A DNA stretch of 64,000 nt, taken from the NCBI GenBank assembly GCA_963781195.1, contig CAWAEZ010000010.1, positions 1 through 64,000 on the forward strand, written 5' to 3'. The notes beneath the pieces are model-generated. The model was not told the DNA's origin. It did no database searches and saw only the letters and a list, made by a program, of their open reading frames with translations. Numbering within the stretch: the stretch's first letter is position 1; the number at the start of each line of letters is the position of its first letter. Source of the stretch: JAJPKK01 sp963781195. Lineage in GTDB: Bacteria > Pseudomonadota > Alphaproteobacteria > Rhizobiales > Xanthobacteraceae. The translations under genes were made by a program, and so were the position numbers. This document shows, piece after piece, positions 9,940 to 17,022 of the stretch.

Positions 9940-10089
9940 TCATTCAGCGCGCGCGGGTTCTTCGAGCGGCCTGGAATCCACGCCTTCTGGCGCGCGCTCG
10001 GCGTCCAGGTGCATATCGCCCTCCGAAGACAGGAGTTCGCAGGCGCCGGTGAACATCGTGAACGGCAGGTACCACAAGAGAATATTCAT
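9940..10089 (-). CDS. Small 49-aa protein, probably membrane-associated
   Basis: A short frame opening with a hydrophobic segment (MNILLWYLPFTMFTGACELL) followed by an acidic, proline-containing tail ending EEPARAE. GGAGG lies 5 bases before the ATG, a good ribosome binding site. It sits between the exported HAD gene and the TctC gene on the same strand. The hydrophobic start could be a membrane anchor. No family is recognised. The good site and the sensible composition favour a real gene, but its length leaves doubt. Confidence 0.45.
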   Translation of the reverse strand: MNILLWYLPFTMFTGACELLSSEGDMHLDAERAPEGVDSRPLEEPARAE

Positions 10090-10244
10090 GACCGCCTCCG
10101 CGCGGCATGACGACGAGGTCTGTCGCAACCGCGTGAGGCAGGTGTCGCATGGCGCCGTCCCGAGCTCTGTGACTCCCCTCACCATCCAAACGCTTGGGAG
10201 CAGGCTGTCGGCAAAGTCCGTCGGCGCGACGGCCACGACTTTCT

Positions 10245-11066
10245 TCAGGTTCCCATTTTGTCGGCGAATTCCTCGAAATTCTTCGCCACCACGTCGAACG
10301 ACCCTTTGGGCGCCGCCTCGCCGGTGCCGGGCCCGCCCTCCCCGGGGCGCCCGACATGGCCGGTCCGCAGGCCCTGGGCCGCCGCGGCGGAGAGGTCGGG
10401 GCTGTGGGCCGCCACCATCATGCATTGACGCGGTTCGAGATTTAGGGCCTCCGCAGAGGCCAGGTAGACGCGCGGCTTCGGTTTGAAATCGCCGGCAATC
10501 TCGGAGCCGAGCACCGCGTGCCAGCGCAAATCGTTGCGCCGGCCGATGTCGGCCATCAAGGCGATATTGCCGTTGGAGCAAGGACACAGCATCAGCCGGG
10601 CGCGCAACCGGGCAAAGCCTGGGCCGACATCTTTCCAGGCATCGAGGCGATGCCAGGCGAGATTGAGATCGGCCGACGTGGCTTCGTCGAGCTTTTCGAG
10701 CCCGAACCGCGGCTTGATCTTCTCGAGCATGTGACGATGAAGCACGTCGAGTTTGGCAAAGGGAACGCGTCCGCCGCGCACCTCATCCATCGCCGGCTGG
10801 TATTCGGCACGCCACGCGCTGGCGAAGCCGAGCCAATCGAGGTCGAAGCCCATCGGCTTGAGGATGCGCTCGGACTCGCGCGCGACACCCGTTCGCCAAT
10901 CGACCACCGTGCCGAACACGTCGAAGAAGAGCGCCCGAACTTCCGGCACCGGATTGACGGCGGTCTGCGCACGCGCCCCCGGCACCCACCCTGGCCTCGC
11001 ACCCGCGAGGCCGACGGCCAGCATCGCGGTCCCTTGCAGCGCAGTACGTCGGTTGATCTTCTTCAT
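10245..11066 (-). CDS. Exported haloacid dehalogenase type II-like (HAD superfamily) protein
   Basis: A 273-aa protein with an N-terminal export signal: KKINRRTALQG then a hydrophobic stretch and PGARAQTA, resembling a Tat signal with twin arginines. The HAD core follows: nucleophile motif VRALFFDVFGTVVDW, motif II SNGN, and Lys/Asp region GDFKPKPRVY before MMVAAHSPDL. This matches 2-haloacid dehalogenase type II proteins, which hydrolyse 2-haloacids through an Asp ester; some relatives act on other substrates. Export of such an enzyme is unusual. ATG 11066 is supported by GGAGGAG directly upstream; a longer frame to 11114 has no such site. It lies downstream of the two paralogous secreted genes on the same strand. 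Confidence 0.85.
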   Translation of the reverse strand: MKKINRRTALQGTAMLAVGLAGARPGWVPGARAQTAVNPVPEVRALFFDVFGTVVDWRTGVARESERILKPMGFDLDWLGFASAWRAEYQPAMDEVRGGRVPFAKLDVLHRHMLEKIKPRFGLEKLDEATSADLNLAWHRLDAWKDVGPGFARLRARLMLCPCSNGNIALMADIGRRNDLRWHAVLGSEIAGDFKPKPRVYLASAEALNLEPRQCMMVAAHSPDLSAAAAQGLRTGHVGRPGEGGPGTGEAAPKGSFDVVAKNFEEFADKMGT

Positions 11067-11154
11067 CGTCTCCTCCCACGTCGTCGTCGACCAACAGCGC
11101 GCTGTTGCATCCAAAGGGCTGGCTCCACCTTGCCGTCACACCGACGGCTTCGCC

Positions 11155-12040
11155 TCAGCGCTCATGAGGCGGCCGGAAGTACCGCAGGTCCGGCGGCGCC
11201 TGGTCCTTCTTGGACGGCATCAGCGTGCGGTCGGCGCTGAGAAAATAGTTTTCTTTGCCGATCAGCACATGTGGATTGTTCTCGGTGCAATTGTTGTCGT
11301 ACCAGAACGGATTGAATTCGCGACGATAGGTCTTCGTCACCGTCCACGGCCGCGTCAGCGCGTCGTCGGTGGTGGTAATCTCGTCGAACAGCAGATTGCG
11401 CCTGGTCTTCTCGAGCCAGATCCGCTCGTGCACCACGGTCTGCGCATCCTTGTGGAGCGGCAGTCCGCTCTCTTCGAACGTGCGCGGGCCCTTCAGGTTG
11501 CGCGTTTCGATTTCGAGCGCGTCGAAGACTGCCGTCGCCGTCCTCGTCGATCCAGGTACCGATCGAATAGCCGGCAAAGGCGGGTTCGACGAAGCGCGGC
11601 CACCGCCGGCCGTCGGTGTAGACGCGGCGCGGCATCACGTTCTCGAACAGGATGTAGGTGATCGCAGGGGTGATCACGAACTCCATCGGAAACAGCGCCG
11701 TCATCATGCGCGGCATGCCGGGCGGCAGGCACGCCATCCTGGTGTCGAGCCCGGGTCCGCCAGCCTCCTGGTCCACGACATTGGCTTCGAAGATCGCGCG
11801 GTATTCCGGGGTGAGCGGCGCGTCCTGCTCGCGGCCGGCCGGCTTGGTCGGGTCCCAGCGGTTGCCGCCGACGACGCGCCACTGGCCAGACCAATCCGGA
11901 TACTTCTTCTCATCATGAGCTTGTGCCGGACCGATCACGTTGGTCAACGTCACGACCGCCGCGACGAGCGCCAGCCAACCGCAGGCCACCGCGCCGCGCC
12001 GCGGGGTGAGTACGTCCGGGCGGCGCCGCAGCGGCCTCAT
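11155..12040 (-). CDS. Secreted protein of unknown function, paralog 1, one frame break
   Basis: About 294 aa after removing one base. The N-terminus has a signal peptide (basic RPLRRRPD, hydrophobic core, GPAQA cleavage). The mature part starts KYPDWSGQWRVVG and contains LTPEYRAIFEANVVDQ, ACLPPGMPRMM and, at the C-terminus, SKKDQAPPDLRYF. It closely matches the next gene along its whole length. The frame breaks near 11530: DGDG should continue as VFDALEIETRNLKGPR, one base over, as the paralog shows (DGDGRFDTLDVETRNFKGPR). Its ATG overlaps the paralog's stop as ATGA, so translation is coupled. The DxDxDG segment resembles a calcium-binding loop. Function is unknown. Confidence 0.75.
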
Positions 12041-12861
12041 TTCTTCGAAGACTTGAAGTAGCGCAGGTCGGGCGGAGCCTGGTCTTTTTTCGCCGGCATC
12101 AGAAGGCCGTCCGCGCTGATGAAGTAGTTCTCGGTGCCGATGCGCAGGTGCTGGTTGTTCTCGGCACAGTTCATCTCGACCCAGGCCGGCCGCGGGTTTT
12201 TGTTGCGTCGATAGCTCCGGGTAACCGTCCACGGGTCCGTCAGCGCATGGTCGATCGTCGTGACCTCGTCGTGCAGCAGGTTGGGGTCCGCCTTGTCGAG
12301 AAAGATGCGCTCCTTGACGACGGTCTGGTTGTCGCTGTGCAGCGGAAGGCCGCTGGTATCGTAGGCGCGCGGGCCCTTGAAATTACGGGTCTCGACATCG
12401 AGCGTGTCGAAGCGGCCATCGCCGTCGGTATCGATCCAGTGGCCGATCGAGTAGCCATGGAAGGTCGGATCCTCCTCCACCGGCCAGTCGCGCCCGTCGG
12501 TGAAGATGCGGCGGTTGTCGTTGATGTGGTCGATCAGGATATAAGTCGTTTCCGCCGTGAGAACGATTTCCATCTGGGTGTAGTCGATCATGATGCGGGG
12601 CATGCCCGGCGACAGGCATGCGTATGAGGGCTCGGTGCCGTGGCCGCCGGCGGCCTGATCGGCCAGATTGTCATCGAAAATGACCTGGTATTCCGGAGTG
12701 AGGGGCGGCTTCTGGCCTTTCGCCGTCCACTCCGCCGGGCCGACACGCACCCACTGCCCCTTGAGGTTCGGGTAGCGCCCCTCGTCGAAGGCGGACGCTG
12801 CCGACACCGACGCCACGGTCGCGGCGAGCGCGGCCACACCTGCCAAACAGCGCAACCTCAT
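12037..12861 (-). CDS. Secreted protein of unknown function, paralog 2
   Basis: An intact 274-aa protein. The signal peptide ends near SAASAFDEG. The mature protein begins RYPNLKGQWVRVG and has PLTPEYQVIFDDNLADQ, ACLSPGMPRIM, a DTDGDGRFDTLD loop resembling an EF-like calcium site, and DQAPPDLRYFKSSKK at the end. Alignment by eye with the downstream paralog shows shared motifs throughout. It is the first gene of a coupled pair (ATGA overlap with the next start), followed by the exported HAD gene. Conserved Trp, Cys and acidic residues suggest an enzyme or binding protein of the periplasm, but no known domain is recognised. Confidence 0.8.
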   Translation of the reverse strand: MRLRCLAGVAALAATVASVSAASAFDEGRYPNLKGQWVRVGPAEWTAKGQKPPLTPEYQVIFDDNLADQAAGGHGTEPSYACLSPGMPRIMIDYTQMEIVLTAETTYILIDHINDNRRIFTDGRDWPVEEDPTFHGYSIGHWIDTDGDGRFDTLDVETRNFKGPRAYDTSGLPLHSDNQTVVKERIFLDKADPNLLHDEVTTIDHALTDPWTVTRSYRRNKNPRPAWVEMNCAENNQHLRIGTENYFISADGLLMPAKKDQAPPDLRYFKSSKK

Positions 12862-12975
12862 GGTGTTTCCTCCATCGTTTTCCCCACGCTACAACACCTG
12901 GGGGATGCGGAGAAGGCCGCCCCGCTTCCCCATGCCGTGATAGAAGTGCCCTCCACGATCGGACCCGCACACGCC

Positions 12976-14224
12976 ATGGAAACTCGCGCCCAGCTTTCCC
13001 TTTCCGGGGTCGACTCGCCCTATGCCTGGGTGCGGCTGGCCGCGGCGGTCGGGCTCGGGACGCTCGGCGGCGTCGGCATGTGGTCGTCGTCGGTGGTGCT
13101 GCCGGCGGTGCAGGCCGAATTCGGCGGTCGCGCGCGGCGCGGCGTCGCTGCCCTACACGCTGACCATGGTCGGCTTCGCCGCTCGGCGGCGTCGCTCATG
13201 GGCAGGCTCGCGGACCGCTTCGGCATCGTGCGGCCGTCGCTGCTCGGCATCGTCATGCTGGCCGTCGGGCTACGTCTGCCGCGGCGCTGGCGCCCGGCCT
13301 GTGGCAGTTCGCGCTGGCCCACGGCGTGCTGATCGGCCTGCTCGGCAGCTCGCGCGACGTTCGGGCCGCTGATGGCCGATATGTCGCTCTGGTTCGCCGC
13401 GCCGGCGCGGCATCGCCGTCGTCGATCGCCGCCGCCGGCAACTATCTCGCCGGCGCCATCTGGCCGCCGATGGTGCAGCACTTCATCAGCCGCGTACGGC
13501 TGGCGCGCAGACCATGTCGGCGTCGGCGTCGTTCTGCCTCGTCATGATGCTGCCGCTGGCGCTGGTGCTGCGCCGCCCGGCGCCGCGCCAGGCGACGGCC
13601 CGGCGCCGGCGCGGCGCGCAGCGCGCGCAGCTCGATCGGCTCTCGCCCGGCCGTCGCTGCAGGCGCTGCTGTGCGTCGCCGGCGTCGCCTGCTGCGTCGC
13701 GATGGCGATGCCGCAGGTGCATATCGTCGCCTATTGCGGCGACCTCGGCTACGGCGTCGGCGCGCGGCGCCGAGATGCTGTCGCTGATGCTCGGCTTCGG
13801 CATCGTCAGCCGCGTCGCGCTCCGGCTTCATCGCCGACCGCATCGGCGGCCTGCGCGACGCTGCTGCTCGGCTCGGCCGCTGCAGGGGACGGCGCTGCTG
13901 CTCTACCTGCTGTTCGACGGGCTCGTCTCGCTCTACGTGATCTCGGCGCTGTTCGGCCTGTTCCAGGGCGGCATCGTGCCGAGCTACGCCGATCATCGTG
14001 CGCGAGTACTTTCCCGCCACGCGAGGCCGGCACGCGGGTCGGCCTCGTCGCTGATGGCGACGCTGCTCGGCATGGCGCTCGGCGGCTGGATGTCCGGCGC
14101 GATCTTCGACCTCACCGGCTCCTACCACGCGGCCTTCGTCAACGGCCTCGCCTGGAACCTGATCAATCTCACCGTCGCCCTGTGGCTGCTGATGCGCAGC
14201 CGCAGCCGGATGGTCATCGCCTGA
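12976..14224 (+). pseudogene. MFS transporter gene with about 17 single-base insertions
   Basis: The reconstructed product is a major facilitator of about 410 aa with recognisable helices and the motif-A-like MGRLADRFGIVRPS loop; the C-terminal half contains QVHIVAYCGDLGYG and FGLFQGGIVPSY. The reading frame changes at about 13125, 13184, 13193, 13268, 13276, 13351, 13399, 13420, 13491, 13531, 13760, 13819, 13857, 13877, 13990, 14012 and 14048. In each case deleting one base, usually a G or C, restores a good MFS sequence. One further net shift near 13590-13600 is ambiguous. No stop lies inside the reconstructed path. Because sequence between breaks is well conserved, error is more likely than decay. 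Function would be uptake or efflux of a small organic solute. Confidence 0.75.
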
Positions 14225-14594
14225 TCTGATGTCTTAGACCGGCCCACCGCTCTCCCACCCTGCTATTTCCCGAGCGCGATCACCTCTCGCCACCGACGTC
14301 GGTGACGCCGTAGCCTGCGCTCCGCACAAACGTCATGGTCGGCGGTGATAAAGAACAGGCGCCGCGGAAGCCGCGCCGACGGAGACCACCCGTCAGAGTT
14401 GACCGGCAGCCCTCAATCCGGCTGCCTTGGCCATCGGTCCACGGCTTTGAGATGCCAACTTCGATTTTGCAATCGTGGAAGCTTTCTGCCACTCATCGTC
14501 GACAGATGCGTCGCATGAACACGACTTGGGGCGTCCGATGAGTTTGACGGGGTGCGGCGAGCGGACAAATTCGGACGGCTTGCCGCGCGGTTCT
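14225..14594. other. Intergenic stretch before the imelysin-like gene
   Basis: About 370 bases with no frame that looks like a gene. The promoter for the imelysin/peroxidase genes is expected here but no clear -35/-10 pair is seen. Confidence 0.4.
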
Positions 14595-15411
14595 ATGTAT
14601 TTTAAGCTCGGTCGCCGACTGCTTCTCCAGCTGAATTTCATCCTGAGCGTGGCTGTGGGTACTGGCTGCCTCGTTGCCGCAGCACCGGCCGGCGCAGCGT
14701 CACTCGATGAACGCGTCGAGATTTATCGCGGATATCTGGTTCGCGATGTCGATCGAATTCTTGACGAGTGCGCGTGTCATGCGTGCGAGCATGGTCGCCA
14801 ACGACCTCCCCGCGGCCAAACAGGCCTGGATCGATGCCCGGATCGGCTGGGAACGGTCTGAGGTTTTTACCGCCCCCTTCGTCCCCGAACTCGACAGAAA
14901 AATCGATGCGTGGCCAAATGGCGCCGCCGGATTTCACGCCATCGAGGCAAAGCTGTTCGGCGCCGGTCAAACCGATGTTGTCAAAGAGGCGGATGCTTTG
15001 CTGCTAAATCTGTCCGAACTCAGCTTGGCGGCCCGCATGATAGAATTGACGCCTCTCGGTTTGCTGAACGGCATTGTCCGGCTCGCCTACGAGTGCGGCG
15101 AAAGCAAAATCGACGGCGGCGAATCGCGCGTCAGTGGCACGTCGCTGTTCGACATGCGCAACAATGTCGACGGCATCGAACTCGCGTATCGTACCATCTT
15201 TGCCGCCGCGGTCGAGGCCGGGGACCCGGCCCTTGCCGCGCGGGTGCAACATGGGATCGATGAATTGAAAGCTTTGGTGGACCAGAGCGATTTGCGGGTC
15301 ATCGACCCTGACAGGCTGCGTGGAGCGACCGAAGAGCTTGTCGTGATGCTGCAAAGCGCAGCCCCCGTAATGGGGCTGGAAAATCCTACGCTCGAGGACG
15401 ACGCCCGGTAG
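14595..15411 (+). CDS. Imelysin-like (peptidase M75/EfeO-type) protein, one frame break
   Basis: About 271 aa once one base is removed. The signal peptide runs from YFKLGRRLLLQLNF to APAGAA. The mature domain belongs to the imelysin/M75 fold: AWIDARIGWERSEVF, FVPELDRKIDAWP, AGFHAIEAKLFG (the HxxE element) and TPLGLLNGIVRLAYE. The frame breaks at about 14763: DVDRIL should continue TSARVMRASMV, explained by one extra G. Imelysin-like proteins are periplasmic and often tied to iron uptake. ATG 14595 is chosen as it opens on the signal peptide, though the site before it is poor. It is followed 43 bases later by a di-heme peroxidase gene, matching the imelysin/peroxidase pairing seen in iron loci. 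Confidence 0.8.
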
Positions 15412-15454
15412 CGATCACGGCTCGCCCCGCGGATTTCGAGTGTGCATCGAGGAA

Positions 15455-16855
15455 ATGGAAGTCATGTGGCGAAAATCGTTGACCGCAGCGTTTGGTCTGG
15501 CGCTCGGGGCATTGCTGTTGCCATGGCCTTCAGTTCGAGACGCCGGATCGTTTCCACTGAGCGGCGACCAAACCGTTTTGCCGGCTGGTACCGAGCTCAA
15601 CGAAGAGGCGCTCGGCAAACCACACGAGGTTTTCCACTCGGAGGCGGTCGGTGGCGCCACGTCCTACTTGGTCAATCTCGGTGATCTGGCGTTCAATTCC
15701 AGCAGCATCCTGGGCGATCCCGCGCGCCGCGCCGGGATCAGTTGCGCCACATGCCATGTCAACGGAGCCGGCAATCCGAAGCTCTACATTCCCGGCATGT
15801 CCACGCGACCCGGCACCTTCGATACCACCGGTCCGCTGTTCAATCTCAAGGCGCACAATCACGCTCGCGATCCCGTCCGAATTCCGAGCCTGCGAGGCGC
15901 GCGCTTTCTCGCACCTTATGGCAATGACGGGAGGATTGCCTCGCTGCGCGAGTTTGTGCGCAACGTCGTTGTGAACGAGTTTGCCGGCGCAGAACCGTCA
16001 CCGGCCATCCTCGATGCCCTCGTTGCCTATATCGAAGATATCGACTTCCTGCCTAATCTCAGCCTCGGGGCGGGCGGACGCCTGACCACCCGGGCAAGCG
16101 AGGCCGCGCGACGGGGCGAGCTGTTGTTCTCGAGGCCCTTTCCGCACGAGCCGCAAACGAGTTGCGCGGCCTGCCACATTCCTTCCGGGGCTTTCGTGGA
16201 TCACAGGCAACACAATGTCGGATCCGGCGGCCACTTCAAAACTCCGACCCTCCTGAACGCAAACTTCAACCCACCCTACTTTCACGACGGACGATACAAC
16301 ACCTACGACCAAGTGGTGTCTCATTTCGATCGCCTGTTCGATCTCGCGCTTTCACCCCAGGATCGCACCGATCTGGTGGCGTACCTCACCGTGATCGGTG
16401 ACGGCTTACAGCCCTACGACCTTGATGGCATCACGGCCCAGCTAAGGGAAATCAGCGATTTGGCCAGCGTTCTCGGCACCTCGATCCCGGCGCATGACAA
16501 GGAGGTCACCGCGCTCGCCGCGCTCACGGTTGGCCGCGAGCTTCGGGAGTTGGCCGAACAGTTCCCGGGGCCCAAGGATACCACCGTGGAAGGCGGCAGC
16601 CGAGAACGTCTCGCCGCGCGTCGGGCGCTGAAGGATCTCGTACTGATCATGCGACGCATCGGCCTCGCCGCCGAAGCAGGTCAGTTCGACGAAGCGGCGC
16701 GCGACTATCAAAGCTACCGCGGGACCGGTTTTGCGACGCTGCCCTTCCTGCTCAGGACTTCTGCACCGTGGTCCCTGTTCAATCCGGTCGTGCATCAAGC
16801 GCACTTTGCGGAACTGCAGCAGTTACTTCAGACGGCCAACAAGATTCCGCCCTGA
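15455..16855 (+). CDS. Di-heme cytochrome c peroxidase/MauG-family protein
   Basis: An exported 466-aa protein. After a hydrophobic leader (RKSLTAAFGLALGALLLPW) it carries two heme c sites, CATCH and CAACH, with the intervening RIPSLRGARFLAPYGNDGR and later GHFKTPTLLN and PYFHDGRYNT segments typical of bacterial di-heme peroxidases and MauG. Such enzymes reduce peroxide or oxidise a protein partner in the periplasm. The C-terminal 130 residues are helical and outside the core domain. The start could be GTG 15440, ATG 15455 or ATG 15464; GAGGAA sits closest to ATG 15455. Gene order with an imelysin-like protein suggests a periplasmic redox and iron function, which is inference. Confidence 0.85.
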   Translation: MEVMWRKSLTAAFGLALGALLLPWPSVRDAGSFPLSGDQTVLPAGTELNEEALGKPHEVFHSEAVGGATSYLVNLGDLAFNSSSILGDPARRAGISCATCHVNGAGNPKLYIPGMSTRPGTFDTTGPLFNLKAHNHARDPVRIPSLRGARFLAPYGNDGRIASLREFVRNVVVNEFAGAEPSPAILDALVAYIEDIDFLPNLSLGAGGRLTTRASEAARRGELLFSRPFPHEPQTSCAACHIPSGAFVDHRQHNVGSGGHFKTPTLLNANFNPPYFHDGRYNTYDQVVSHFDRLFDLALSPQDRTDLVAYLTVIGDGLQPYDLDGITAQLREISDLASVLGTSIPAHDKEVTALAALTVGRELRELAEQFPGPKDTTVEGGSRERLAARRALKDLVLIMRRIGLAAEAGQFDEAARDYQSYRGTGFATLPFLLRTSAPWSLFNPVVHQAHFAELQQLLQTANKIPP

Positions 16856-17022
16856 CCTTCCTCATGGGCATGACGACGCTGCCGTTCCACGATCCCCGAG
16901 GGAGCGCCGCGATGGCCCTGGGACCGGCAGGCGTCCACTTCATCTCGCGTTCACAACGGCGTCACGAACGCTCGACCCGGCTCTCATACACCTCGAATTA
17001 AGATAACTCAGCGGGTGCTTCC

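Noticed and set aside
16856..17022. Small gene between the di-heme peroxidase and the phosphoesterase
   Set aside because: The short frame overlaps the peroxidase end, has no ribosome binding site and no recognisable composition.
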